Source of the DNA: Actinernus sp. WN-2022
Taxonomy: Eukaryota; Cnidaria; Anthozoa; Actiniaria; Actinernidae
Assembly (NCBI GenBank): GCA_030867875.1
Contig: JAOWCC010000028.1
Coordinates: 849,147 to 913,146, forward strand
Reading direction: 5' to 3'
DNA: 64,000 nucleotides
Shown: piece by piece, positions 47,867 through 60,500 of the stretch
How positions within the stretch are numbered: the stretch's first letter is position 1
Layout: each line of letters starts with the position of its first letter
Position numbers and translations under genes: made by a program
The notes under the pieces: model-generated
The model's input: the letters and a program-made list of their open reading frames with translations, nothing else
The model's database searches: none
What the model was told of the DNA's origin: nothing

Positions 47867-48770
47867 GACTTGCTCCAAGTCGAACTCGCTGAGTCACTGG
47901 GTAAGCGATTACTGGGTCAAAAAATCGAGCGGTGGTGAGGGGTGGGTTGGAGTAGTTCAAAATTTTTCGCGAAAAACCAACTTTCACTGACGTATGACGC
48001 AACGATTTACTTAGTGAAAGATGTACATTTCCCACTAGGTCTGAGAAAAGAAGTGCATTTTTTTGGATGAAAACGTTGAAAAGTGAATTACTGGCTTTTA
48101 AAGCCAACAGGTACACATTAATTTACTTGTGTAACCTAAATTTCCAAGTGGCGCCATTTCTCGAGCTTTTAATAGATTTCGATACACTACACGGCAATAC
48201 AACGGTCTCTCCCTGTAGATAAAATTTAATCTATGGAATTGTGCTGTATTTTGAGTAAGCATACCAGAAAATGGCCTTTTTCTAACCTAACGCTAACCTC
48301 TAGCTCTCAAATAAAGAAATTATGGGATATATCTAACACAAGTAAATTATGGGATAGAAAGGTCAGAAAAGTCTTAAACTGTCATTTGCCCTTCCACGAA
48401 AATGGCAAAAACACGAGTTACTGGCTTTTAAAGCTAAAGGCACACAAGATCACCCATGTTTTCACAAAAGGCGGTCTTAGGTTCTAGATAGATCTTAGCA
48501 CCTGTCTTTAGCAAATGATTAATGTGCCTGTTTATATACCTTCAGTGTCCTTTGCAATAACCCACTCGGCCCTCTCCCCAGTCTCCGCCGGGCCCTCGGC
48601 TTAGAATGTGACTGTTCTTGCGTCGCCCATCTGCGCAGACGAGGATTTGCACGCACAGAGATTCCTAGAAGACATACCGCATTACGATTCAACCCAACGC
48701 GCGCGTACTAACGACATGCGCCACTACAGATCTGACGAATATAGCTTCACTGGACGGCTAAATCCGCATA
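47867..48770. other. No recognised gene
   Basis: Nothing supportable beyond the short phrase TTACTGGCTTTTAAAGC repeated near 48089 and 48418. Confidence 0.4.
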
Positions 48771-48930
48771 GAATTTTGGGTAAAATATTATCCTTAAACT
48801 ATAATTGTCCTTAAAATATTATTTATTTTAACTTTCCCACCCCTACCCCTGAATTTTGGGTAAAATATTATCCTTAAACTATAATTGTCCTTAAAATATT
48901 ATTTATTTTAACTTTCCCACCCCTACCCCT
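48771..48930. repeat. Two 80-bp tandem units
   Basis: GAATTTTGGGTAAAATATTA starts at 48771 and 48851, and each unit ends CCCACCCCTACCCCT. The copies are essentially identical, so this is a recent duplication or an assembly artefact. Confidence 0.9.
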
Positions 48931-49426
48931 GAAAGCACTATTGAAATTTTTGTTTTCTACCATGAAAAGTATTCGTTCTACCCTGTGACAAAATTGAACA
49001 CGACTTATTTTGTTAGCAATGGTCGAAGGGTTTCTTGCAACGAAAGCTACCAACTAGGATGCATTTCGTAATATCTTCATTGAAATTTTTTTTTCGTGCG
49101 ACACGCAAACAGTAGAACACAATGAACACAGCTGTCATTAGCAGACTTCACGATGCTCTGTGGCTCTCTTCCAGCTATATTTCTACCTCAACAGCGGATC
49201 GGATTATATTTATTAAGCTTAAGCCCACATGCAAATAAGTGACTATTTAAAATCAACATTACCTGCAATAGCGAGTTAAAGAATATCTTTCGACGACTGC
49301 GACGGACATTGGCTTGTTTATATAAATTAGTAAAAATGTAAATAATATAAACTGAATCACTCAATTCGGAATGAGAACACGAAGACATCATTTGTGCAAA
49401 CATAAAAATGAAACAACTGAATGTTC

Positions 49427-49949
49427 GAGGGTCCACACTAGGGTCCTCAGATCCCGCTTTCCCACCTCATTTTTTCTCTTAATCCCACCATCCCACCCTT
49501 CTTTAGACTTCTTTACGTTGAAATCCCGATCCCACCCTTATTTTTTTAACTACAATTTTTTTTCTGCGTTAATTATTACAATAATGATAACATGAAATAC
49601 CCACCTTCATTAAAATCCGGATAGCTGCCAAGTAAACAGACTAAACACGATTTGATGATGTTTCTGACCCTTGGACGAACACGCAAAGTCACACAAATGG
49701 TACGCGACATGCTGTTGACATATGGAAGACGAAGATTGTTCGTTTTGAAGAGTTAATCTGCATTAAACACACGGTCACGTGGAAATTATAATCCCGTATC
49801 CCGCTTCCCGCCCCCTCAAAAACATGAAATCCCGCTTCCCGCTCGTACCTGAAATCCCGCGTCCCACTCCTGTTTTTAGCTCGCATCCCGAATCCCACCC
49901 TCGAAATAAGCCCGATCCCGCCATCCCGCCAAACCTATTGTGGACCCTC
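49427..49949. mobile_element. MITE with 7-bp target duplication and TCCCG arrays
   Basis: Ends are GAGGGTCCACA and the complement TGTGGACCCTC, flanked by AATGTTC (49420-49426 and 49950-49956). Both subterminal regions are runs of ATCCCGC/TTCCCGC/ATCCCACC words (about 49448-49545 and 49792-49927). No ORF encodes a recognisable protein. Superfamily is uncertain; 7-8 bp duplications occur in several. Confidence 0.65.
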
Positions 49950-50383
49950 AATGTTCCTGAAGTATCTTGTGAAATAAAGTGCTTCAACAGGGAATTAAAA
50001 TATCTGATTTCAAGCAGGTTCGAGATGAAATTATAAAACTGAAGTGATAAAGAACCTTCAAGTCATTTCATCAGTAGAGCTACAGTTTTGTGATAATCCA
50101 ATCAATCTTTGTCATCTCTTCTCTCACGTTGTTAGAAGTCGGAGCTTTTAATAGTTGGGAGTCCTGTGTGATGTATGGCGCGTTCTAGACCTGCTCTAGC
50201 CTAGTATTAAATTTGGAAAATTTCAAAAAGAAATATATTATTGAAACTAGTGCGCTCCGTATACTACACAGGAACCCCATAGATCCCAGGGTACAACATT
50301 TTGACTAAGATATATTGTCAATGGATCGTTTGTGTAAGAATCTTGACTTGCCCACGCGAGTGAAATGCACTCATAACCTACGC

Positions 50384-50640
50384 TACGTTTCACTTGTGAC
50401 ATACTCAGTTGTGTACTAGATCATAGAAAACCTAAGCAATATACATATGAATATATCCTGACTGAAGACACGGAATGTACACTTAGTCTTAAATTCGTTC
50501 ATAACCTGGCTACGTTTCACTTGTGATATACTCAGTTGTGTACTAGATCATAGAAAACCTAAGCAGCCATAACTGCACTGTACCATATATACATATGAAT
50601 ATATCCGGACTGAAGACACCGGCGGAACGTACACTTAAAT
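50384..50640. repeat. 127-bp tandem duplication
   Basis: TACGTTTCACTTGTGA starts near 50384 and 50511. Both units contain ACTCAGTTGTGTACTAGATC and CATATGAATATATCC, with a small insertion in the second unit. Confidence 0.85.
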
Positions 50641-50734
50641 TCGCTCGAACCTTTCAGGCGGAACCGGACAGACTTTCAGAATGATCAGTGTCAGTACATA
50701 AAGTCAAGTCAAGTGGACTGTTCGCAGATAAGAG

Positions 50735-51110
50735 TATAGAATGGTCAAATCCGAGAACCGCCGAGACCCTTGTTTCAAAATCTGATCCCGAGACTTACTT
50801 TTCTTTAGGGTATAGAATGCCGGTCAAATCCGAGACTCGCCGAGACCCTTGTTTCAAAATCTGAGCCCGAGACTTACTTCTCTTTAGGGTATAGAATGCC
50901 GGTCAAATCCGAGACTCGCCGAGACCCTTGTTTCAAAATCTGAGCCCGAGACTTACTTCTATAAGGGGTATAGAATGCTGGTCAAATCCGAGACTCAACG
51001 AGACCCTTTTTCAAAATCCGAGACTCTTTTTTGAAACGCCGAAATTTCGAGACTTGCTTGAATTTTGCCGAGACTGACGATTTTTTGAGGGACCATTCTA
51101 TACCCTTCAG
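50735..51110. repeat. 79-bp tandem repeat bounded by inverted ends
   Basis: TATAGAATG-GGTCAAATCCGAG-like sequence starts at 50735, 50811, 50890 and 50969 (spacing 76, 79 and 79). Later sequence is a decayed continuation. The array ends at GACCATTCTATAC (about 51090), the inverted complement of GTATAGAATGGTC at its start. The array may therefore be the expanded core of a small inverted-repeat element. Confidence 0.8.
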
Positions 51111-51177
51111 ATACGAAGTAAATCATTGAGGATAGATCACAACGATCGATTCTTAACCTTGGCAAACACTTCCCACC

Positions 51178-52308
51178 CCCGGGGGGGGGGGGGGGGAGGG
51201 GGGGGGGAGTACTCCTGTTTGTGACGTATTATGTATGTGGCGCCTGGGTGGGTCAGGGTTTTGAGCTCAGTTTGGGCAGATCAGGGTCAGGATTTGAGTA
51301 TAATTTGGGTGCAGTCAGGGTCGGGGTTCAGTATTTTTTAGGCAGTTGTTTTGTTTTAGCTACTATGTCAAAAAAAGACATTCTGTTGCCGCATTTTGAT
51401 CGCCTCCCCACATGCAAGCACCGAGGTTCCCATACATCGTGACGCCGCTAATTCGTACTTCAGTACTTATCAAGGGCACCCAACGAGTGCTTTTTGAAAT
51501 TCGTTTGAAACCAGTTGTCTGCAGCTTATCTAGCCATTTTAAGGCGCCTACTATGTCGTTTGACGTATTCTAGAAAGCTATTAGCTGTTCGGATTTTCTA
51601 GGTGGAAATCGCGTCAACCGAAAATACTATGGCAAAATATTCCCGGCCTACGAATTTGTTAGTAGTCTAGAAGAGAAACAAGAATTTTCGAAACGAAGTA
51701 ACTTCATGTTGCAAAGTTTTGTGGAGGTACGAATTTTTTAGGACTTTTTTTTGGGGAAGGATGTTTTTAGGAATTTTTAGGGAATGAAAATGTGTTGTTC
51801 TGACTCTATTGATCAGACGAATTGGGACGTACGGATATTTTAGGGGACACCTTTTAGTCTCCCTTTTCTTCTATAATTTTCTAGGGATTGAAAACAAATT
51901 TTCTATCCAGTATTTCAGAAAATAATTTTCTAGGAAAAAAAAATTCAAATCCGAAAGTTTTAGGCTAACTTACTCTCCCGAACAGCTTTATAACCGAAAA
52001 CTTCGTTGGGTGCCCTTGACTTATATATGTATTTCATCTGCTGATTTGTTAACCCAATGCCACGTCCCGACTTGAAATGTTCCGTATTTTGCATGAAATC
52101 GCGGTATACCGGCCAGGATATATATATCCGACCGTGTTTTGAAAACAATTTAAAGAAGGGGCAATCAGGTTTTTTTTCCCCAAAAAGGGGGCAGTCAGGG
52201 TTTTGGAGCTCGGATTGGGTCAAACAGGGTCAGGGTTTGAGCCTCTTGGCCTCACATACATACCCATTTTTCATGTAAGTACCCCCCCCCCCTTCCCCCC
52301 CGGGACTT
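51178..52308. mobile_element. Inverted-repeat element with GGGGGAGTACT-like ends
   Basis: A G-run plus AGTACTCCTG at the left and AAGTACCCCCC plus C-run at the right are inverted. Inside them TCAGGGTTTTGAGCTC and GGGTCAGG occur near both ends (51253-51290 and 52197-52240) in the same orientation, so the structure is not a simple TIR. It contains the nested MITE at 51471-52018. Homopolymer runs make the exact limits unreliable. Confidence 0.5.
51471..52018. mobile_element. CAAGGGCACCCAACGA MITE with 6-bp target duplication
   Basis: CAAGGGCACCCAACGA begins the element and TCGTTGGGTGCCCTTG ends it, an exact 16-bp inverted pair. ACTTAT flanks both sides (51465-51470 and 52019-52024). The interior (548 bp) has no recognisable gene. 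A 6-bp duplication is uncommon among DNA transposons, so superfamily is left open. Confidence 0.75.
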
Positions 52309-52772
52309 CCCACGATAGAATAATGTAGATTGAAAGTGATTGTGAGTCTGTCTTTTTAATTTACTTGGTCCTCTAGCCCTAGGTGGGCAGAGCTCTCGTC
52401 GTTTATCTGTGTTCTACTATAGGAGATGGCTAGGTTTCTTTAAATTTCGGGTTTTGGCTCGCTTCGCCTCACCTGTGGCCCAGGTTTCCCATCGCCAACT
52501 ATTCCGGTCATGACGAGTCAGCGGTTTTCACGCATGGCATAAGTTACCTCAAAATCGATCACTACAAAGTGAGCCAAAAATATAGAAACCAGCACATTTT
52601 GTTTGATTGGATGTCAAAGTTAACGACATTTTCGTATGTTAATATTAAATTGAAACTGAACGTCTTTAGGATCAAACACGTATATTGACGTCATAACGAA
52701 CTACTCCTTTTAAGGTCAAATTCTGAGTTACCTATACGTTTGCAATAAAGCATGTTATCACAACATGAGAAT
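52309..52772. other. No recognised gene
   Basis: No supported feature. Confidence 0.4.
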
Positions 52773-53238
52773 TTTGAAGTGAGAAACAATTCAAAAAATT
52801 CAACGACTACAAAACAAACTCAGTTATATTTAGTACAACTATGAAGGGTAAAGAAATCGGTTTGCTTAAAGGATGAACTACCATTGTTACAATCTTAAAT
52901 GAGTCGAAACGAGTCAAAACAACGCTGTACTTGATAAACAAAGTTCATCCAACGAAACATCTAGATCCTTCCTTCACTTTCAATTATGTGGATTTGTGAT
53001 TTATTAATCTATTTTATTGCTATAACATTAGTAACATAACTGAAGTACACATCCAATGCTATTACTTTAGTAAGTTGGTACATATTTATCACTTTGTATC
53101 AGTTCTGTGTTTGTAATGGCCATTGGTAATACGAGTCGTTCTGTTCAGTTGACATCTACGATACGCATGATCGACACTATAAATAATTATTGGTTTCTTA
53201 TCAGTTTGAATGTCGAAGTATTCAAATATTTGCAGAAC
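52773..53238. repeat. Segmental duplication, copy B (partner 47420-47866)
   Basis: Same orientation as copy A. It differs by scattered substitutions, a short deletion near 52927 and an extra segment near 53147-53200 before GAATGTCGAAGTATTCA. Confidence 0.85.
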
Positions 53239-53775
53239 CATTAATGTCCCATATCATTTTCATAACTTTAGCTAACCGATTGTTTACATGGACTTTGTCA
53301 CTTTAACGAAATGTTTGTCCACAGGAAGCCCAATCACATAGTCAAAGACTGGCTAATACAAAACAATACTTAACAGGATACAGGACAATAATCTATTTAA
53401 TGTTAACTCGATATTCATCAAATATATTATAAATCTATTTGTTAAAAATTCTGGTTGATCTTGTACATCATATGTAAATTAATATATATTATATATATGA
53501 GCATAGTTATCACAAAAAGGCTACTACTACCCACCATACTTGGCTGGCATGCACGCAGTTTTTGGTCTCCCGGCTTTTCTCGTTGTTTTTCAGTCCTTAA
53601 CCGATTTTCTTATCAGAGGGGTGTTAGACGTGATTCCTACTTTTGTGTTAACGTTGCTCATATATATATATATATCATCGCGCAGAATCCTATTGTTCTT
53701 CGCGACATGTACTTGCTGTTGAAGAATTATTCTAAAGCGGAATAACTATAATCTTATGCAAAGCAGTTCTCTTAA

Positions 53776-55760
53776 GGTGGCTCGCCTGGATTTTCCAGGG
53801 ACGCACTATACCCACTTTGAACGGCTGCTACTCCACTGTAAGAGCACGGTCGGGCTAGCCACTTCACCCATTTACTGGAAATAGAATAAACTTTCCAAAA
53901 ATGTAGGTTTGTTTGACATCGGTGTTACCATAGCAACACAGCGTTGACGTCATGTGTTTTACATATCAGCAATTTTCTCGAAATCTAGACCTAAACTTTT
54001 AAAACGACCTAGTGTTCCTTGTAGTCTAAATGTAGGCCTTCAAGACTGCAAAGTTTAAAAAAATTGTATGAGAGCGTTTTCGAAAAAAAATGGGTTGAAT
54101 ATTTTCATTCAAAAAATAAACAGTTCGCCTTACTTCCTGTTTAGTCGTCGAGAACTGTGTTTGCCGAACCGATTCAAACGCTGTTTTTAGCATATTTCAT
54201 ACCTGTGGCATAGGACTACTTCCCATGAAAATTTCATTCCATTTGCTTTATTCGATTTCGGTTTATGGAATAATAAGTAATGTAATAAATATGCTCATTT
54301 TACTCAAAATAGTAACGTATTTGCTAAGGAAGCTGTAATTCGAAAACTAGTCGATAAATATTTTTTGTAATCCATTCACCTGAAATTCAACATGTACTAC
54401 CCTTGCCCTGTAAATTTCAAGAGCATTGAATCATTTTAAGGGCGCGAAATAAAAACAAAAACATAGGGAACTTTTACATTCATCCACGCAAGCTTCATTG
54501 CTGTATCATTTTGTTTATAGCTTGTGTCTTTCCGAAGTTTCTCTTTTGTCTAGATTCTACATACTTATGTGCTTTTGAACTAACAAGTTTACCATGCACG
54601 CATGCTACGCTTCGCTACCGCCGGAACGCTCATGCAAATTCTGTTCTTTGGACAATGACATGCAAATTAGTTAAACCATGAAGCTTGGCAGTGCGGGATG
54701 GATAATGTTGAATAAGTGTGTTTTTAGTAACCAGATCGGGAAAAAATGCCCGTGACGTCTAGACCACATGTTCTAAATATAAATTAAAAACGAGATTTTG
54801 TATTAGTGATATTATAAAACCTTTTGTAAATAAATAGTATAAGTTATATTATAACAGCGTTACAACTGGCAGCGTGACTATTGTACTAAAAACAGAATTT
54901 GCACGAGAGTTCCGGCATTAGCGAAGTGTAGCAAGCGTGCATGATAAACTTGTTAGTTCAAAAGCACACAAGTATGTAGAATCTAGACAAAAGAGAAATT
55001 TCGGAAAGACACAAGCTATAAACAAAATGATACAGCAATGAAGCTTGCGTGGATGAATGTTAAAGTTCCCTGTGTTTTTGTTTTTATTTCGCGCCCTTAA
55101 ATTGATTCAATGCTCTTTAAATTTACAGGGCAAGGGTAGTACATGTTGAATTTCAGGTGAAAAGATTTAAAACAAATTGTATCGACTAGTTTTCGAATTA
55201 CAGCTTCCTTAGCAAATACATTACTATTCTGAGTAAAATGAGCATATTTATTACATTACTTATTATTCCATAAATCGGAATCGAATAAAGCAAATGGAAT
55301 GACATTTTCATGGCAAGTAGTCCTATGTCACAGGTATGAAATATGCTAAAAACAGCGTTTGAATCGGTCCGGGACATACAGTTCTCGACGACTAAACAGG
55401 AAGTAAGGCGAATTGTTTATTTTTTGAATGAAAATATTCAACCCATTTTTTTTCGAAAACGCTCTCATACAATTTTTTTAAACTTTGCAGTCTTGAAGGC
55501 CTACAATTAGACTACAAGGGACACTAGGTCGTTTTAAAAGTTTAGGTCTAGATTTAAAAAAAAATGCTGATATGTAAAACACATGACGTCAACGCTGTGT
55601 TGCTATGGTAACACCGATGTAAAAATAACCTACATTTTTGGAAAGTTTATTCTATTTCTAGTAAATGGGTGAAGTGGCTAGCTCGACCGTGCTCTGACAG
55701 TGGAGTAGCAGCCGTTCAAATTGGGTATGGTGCGTCCCTGGAAAATCCAGGCGAGCCACC
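53776..55760. mobile_element. TTAA-flanked near-palindromic element, about 2 kb
   Basis: Left end GGTGGCTCGCCTGGATTTTC matches the complement at the right end, and similarity continues inward for about 870 bp per arm. Landmarks include GCGTTGACGTCATGTGTTTT, ACTTCCTGTTTAGTCG and CATCCACGCAAGCTTCATTG. The spacer is only about 240 bp (near 54650-54890). TTAA flanks both ends (53772-53775 and 55761-55764). No transposase ORF is present. This fits a non-autonomous TTAA-class element with extreme TIRs. Confidence 0.85.
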
Positions 55761-55953
55761 TTAAGTGATAACTTATTGGTTGTTCATTAATCGTTATGGG
55801 AATACAAACGTCCCATATCTGGTAAGGCATATGTCAATCAATGCCAGAATTATCTTATGGCGCTAATTGATTACAAGTTTAGTACAATACAAATTTTCTT
55901 CAAATGAACCGCCAATAAAGAAATAGAGCCCGAAGCCACTTTAATATTCTGAT

Positions 55954-56221
55954 TCAATAGGCCCTTTGCAGCTAACACATCACGTGGTTGTACTGGAGAG
56001 CAAAAAATATCTGACTTCATTTATTTTAATGTATTGTACAAGATCGGTATTGCTATTAGCAAAACGTATTTGTAAATGCTATTTTCCACCTACAATCGAT
56101 TGTCGATCTTTCAAAAACAGCGATTTGAAAGATAGCTTGCTCTCCAGCATTCATGGCAACATTCGTTATTGAAGTATTATATATATCAGCACGTGACTGT
56201 TAGCTGCAAAGGGCCTATTGA
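55954..56221. mobile_element. Short inverted-repeat element, TCAATAGGCCCTTTGCAGC family
   Basis: TCAATAGGCCCTTTGCAGCT at the left matches the complement ending CAAAGGGCCTATTGA at the right, with CACGTG just inside each end. A diverged, duplicated relative lies at 28546-28925. Target duplication not established. Confidence 0.7.
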
Positions 56222-57084
56222 TTACGAAGTTTGTCAACTGCGAAACTTCTAAATCTTGAGCGATGTCACGAACTTTCGACTGAGTTTTAAATCCTTTTGC
56301 GTCGTTTCAGAATATTTTTGTTTTTAGAGTAGCTTGCGCACTTTCTGGGTTGTTTCGTTAATCTTTCACACTAAGCCGGTTCTGAAAGACAACAGCTAGA
56401 TTCTTTATTTTTGTTTGTTGACTTATACTGCACACAGTTTATCTGCTGCCTCTGTGTTTCTTTTGCTACACCAATTAAAATCACTTGACATTATAGAAAT
56501 CATGTTTATGATTTTTAAATAAGATTCCGGTTAATTTCGGTTTCCCAGGCCAACATTGATACGCAACTTGTACCGGCCTTCTAGCTAGATTATACCCTGG
56601 GTACCAGAGGTTCTACTGTCTCGCTTCGCGAAAGTTAGGCGCAAAGCGCCTCCATCGAGGACCGAAGCGACGAGAACCGGTTTTAGGTTTATATTCAATC
56701 AAGATGGCGGAAGACTTTCTCTGAAGCAGTTTCTGTAACATTCAAGTCGCTTTTCCCAGAAATCGAATGTCTCAAACCTCAACATTAGAGAGCTGGGGAG
56801 TCGAGGTATGTTCGCTAAGCCAAAGACGGCCGTCAATTCACCCAAGGGGTTTTAACTGATTTATAGCTATTTATACCCTAAAACGTTCCCTCCCCCCTAA
56901 AATATGTAGTCATTGTTACCATGGAATTTTCATCTGACCCATAATACTGGGGGCTCAAAGTTCTCAGTCGGCCATTTAGAAGCATTGTCGTTGGATTGCT
57001 ACGGAGCTCGCGGGAAGTGTGTTTGGGGAATACAGAGAATTTTAAGTATTAAAGCCTTTTCACCATTTATAGAGGTGGACATCA
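56222..57084. other. No recognised gene; dispersed-repeat patch
   Basis: At 56588-56690 the CCCTGGGTACCAGAGGTTCT and CGAAGCGACGAGAACC words resemble the AAAACCTCTGGAACCAGGGT segment inside the MULE copies, in opposite orientation. A CAAGATGGCGG context follows at 56699. No long ORF. Confidence 0.45.
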
Positions 57085-57088
57085 TTAA

Positions 57089-57537
57089 GGTGCCTATGAA
57101 GCTTTTTTTATATTTTAGATATCAATTCTACATCAAGTGAATAGTAGAATGGTACAATATATCTTGCTTTGAATGCTGTGCCGCTGAGTTAAGGTTTTAA
57201 TATCCAAAATGCTAATTACATGACGTCAGGTGAGGCATCAATTATTATACAAAATGTTTTGTTACAATTAAACAATTTTTTTAAATTATCAGTGTTATAC
57301 GCATGCTTGAAACAAAATGTTAGAAATTTGTTTTCCTATATCGGTAGAAACGCCCATTTACAACCACTAATAAGTGATTGCAGATACCTCCCCTGACGTC
57401 ATGTAATTAGCATTTTGGATATTAAAACCTCCTTAACTCAGTGGCACAGCATTCAAAGCAAAATATATTTTACCATTCTACTATTCACTTGATTTAGAAT
57501 TGATATCTAAAATAAAAAAGTGTTGTTCATAGGCACT
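57089..57537. mobile_element. TTAA-flanked element, GGTGCCTATGAA family, 449 bp
   Basis: The arms (about 57089-57226 and 57385-57537) are inverted copies, including GAATGCTGTGCCGCTGAGTT and ATCCAAAATGCTAATTACAT, then GACGTCA. TTAA flanks it (57085-57088 and 57538-57541); the last base of the right end is mismatched. It begins TTAAGGTG like the element at 53776. Confidence 0.75.
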
Positions 57538-57559
57538 TTAAAGTCTGATGAGAGCTTAA

Positions 57560-60500
57560 GAGCGAATGCCTGTAAATATCGAGCAAAATCGACATTTCGT
57601 GGCCAAACTCGAAAAAAAAAATCGCTCATATTAGGTCTACAGATAGGTATTACCAAGTAAATAAACGTGCTGGAGTTTGTTTTTCAAAATACCGCCCGAA
57701 TTTTGAGAAAATCGAGAAAATCGATTTTGGCTGTCGGCAGCCTCAAAACAGCCAAATTCCAAGGTGAAATTAGCAGGTCTCAAAACTTCTCTCATATGCA
57801 AAAGTGAAGCATCCTTCCAAAAATCTGTCCCGATATATCGATTTAGGAAGGGTTTGACATCTCATTTGGGTTGAAATTTTGATCTTGGCAATAATTCTAG
57901 AGGCGAGCCATCACAATTTAGGACTCGTATTTTTTCAACCGGCAGAAATATCGATTCCACATCAAAATCGCGATGGAAATTTTATCCATGTGCCTCACCT
58001 TCGATTTTTCTAAAAAGCTGGCCATGAAGTGTTTACACATTGAGCTAACGCATATGTAAAATCTGGAATGGGTAATTTACTTTGCGCTTCATACGAAACC
58101 CTCGAATTTGGAGAAATTTTGAATACAATTCGAGACAATTGCATAATTAACTCTTTGTTATTGTCCACCTGTTTGCAGATTTCGAGCACAAATCTAACTT
58201 AGGACGTGAATATCGAACTTAAATTGAAACCTGAGAATAGGAAAACAACTTACCTCAAGGGTATGGCATTTGCAAACTTCTACTTCAGTTTTTTCTTGAT
58301 TTTAAAGACGGGTATAATAAAGTTGCTCGGCAAGTGATTGACAACACGGAAGGTCAATTAACAGTTCATCCCGAAACTTCACGTATTCTAACTGTGATAA
58401 AACAAATTGAACATCAGCAACACGTACAAAATCATTTTGGTCTTTGGAAGGTTATTCAAAACATTTTGCCTCTAACAGAAACAGTAATGTTAAAGATAAA
58501 CTGAACAGTAGCAGTCGACATGCATCGCTCAGTGTTGCGTGACTGGGACAATATTCCGTGCCCGAGCTATTTTTGTAAACATATGCTGTTTCTTTAATAG
58601 ACTCTCCTCTTGTTTTTCTTGTATTTTAAGGTCACGAAAAACTGTTTCTAAATGCTGTTTTGTCTAAAGCGACGTTTCCTTATTTTGCTCTTCCAATTAT
58701 TCTTGGCATAATCGGTAAATATTAAATTAGTCTACGAGGTATTTTTCAGTTAGCGGAGCTCCCCCCTCCTCTCACCATTTATTAATAACATCACGATAAC
58801 CGCAGGCGCGTCCAATTTAATAGCGATATAGCGTGAATGATGTATTATTAAAATTTACTGCGTTTTTCGATTCGTATCGTTGTGTTCAGTGTAATAAACG
58901 TTTTTTCCCCAAGAATAAATACTTTTCTTTGTTCGAAAGAATAACATGATAACGGCGGAGATATGATAGCCTGTATCGTTCGTTCATGCGTTCAGTGTTC
59001 GCACTCTAGCAAAAGAAGGTACATTGTCTATAAAACAATGAAATCTGGTTCTATAAATAGCCCAATGTGTAAAATAAACTACATGTACGCCAACTCAAAG
59101 ATATAGTATGGGAGATGGGCTCTCCGGGTAATGGGTTCCTGACTGTCCGTATATCACATACCTTTTTTAACGCTTTTTATTATTATAATAACGATACGAA
59201 TCGAAAAACGCAGTAAATTATAATTATAATACTCATTAATAGATCGGGAGAAACGTTCAAATGGTACAATAAATCCCGGTCGGTCGTTGGACTCTGTTTT
59301 CCCGGAAATGAAATGATCATCCCATTTGATATTTAAACAGGAATCCTCGGTTATGCAGCAGTCAATTAAAACCACGTCCCTCCCCCCTTCCCCGACCCCC
59401 GCGACATATAGAGCGGGGCATTTAACATTTTCCCTTGTTAAATGGCAGTTATTTCCCTGGCCGAAAACGCTAGTTTCCTGTTAAAAAAACATTCAAATAC
59501 CCCTGCTCCCGTGGACCCTTGGATAACCATGGGTATTATTAACGACAACATCTTGGACCAACAAGGGGTTTCTGCGGGATTTTCTGATAGCATTTGTAAA
59601 CATCACCTCTTCGAACGGTCCTGTTTGACTGCTAGTTTCAATAACACAACACTCGCCCCAACTGGTTTGTTCTTACAAATTGTAAACACCTCAGTATGGG
59701 CCTCCTGTGCTTTCAAATAACGAAGAAATGTTCTTTATAAGGAATGAAAAGCACTTGATGTCCATGTGGGATTCCATATAACCCCCTTCCGGTTAGCTCA
59801 GTGTTAATGAGCCAATTAGTGCGAGCCGACAGATAGAGATCCGATAGAACAAGTACACATACAATTTTGTAAATGGCTGCTATAGGGGTAAAAATAATTG
59901 TATCTGCGTTTTCTATTTGCTTGTACTCTCTGTCTTGTCTTGTTTCGTCTCTTCGATTGTTTGCTTGTATACGTATATTCTTTTGTCCCTTTATTTAAGT
60001 AAGACTGCAACAAACAATGAATGTCGCGCGGAACTTGGCAGATTCCCTCTTCAGTAAATCCGAAGAAATTTTGCGCAGCATAAATGACTCGTAACACAAG
60101 GCAAACAAGCTGCGAACATATAGAACCTTTAAATCAGCTTAGATGAGAATAAGTAATTACTGCTTGGAAATAGAAAAACTGAGGAAGATTATAATGCAAC
60201 ACCGTATAAAAGTATCGAGGAAAGATTGTGCCCTCAGAGTATGCAATACAGACATTGAGGACGAAGTCCATTTTCTATTCAAATTTAGAAAATATGAAGA
60301 TTTAAGGAAGGACTTAAATCTGTCTGTGCGGGTGGACCTTAAATTTGGTTCGTACCTTGGTAATCGGGATTTCTCTCTCTCCGCCGTACATTATGGATAT
60401 TCTATTAATGATCTATAGTATGTATTCCATACACTGCGATAATTAATGTCACTATTTATACACGGTATGGCAGACTTGACAGTGTGGGGTATAGCTTCGT

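Noticed and set aside
59784..59830. GGTTAGCTCAGTG resembling a tRNA A box
   Set aside because: No B box or cloverleaf follows at a suitable distance.
59816..60097. 93-codon minus-strand ORF
   Set aside because: Low-complexity Lys/Arg/Thr composition within a repeat-rich element; no homology recognised.
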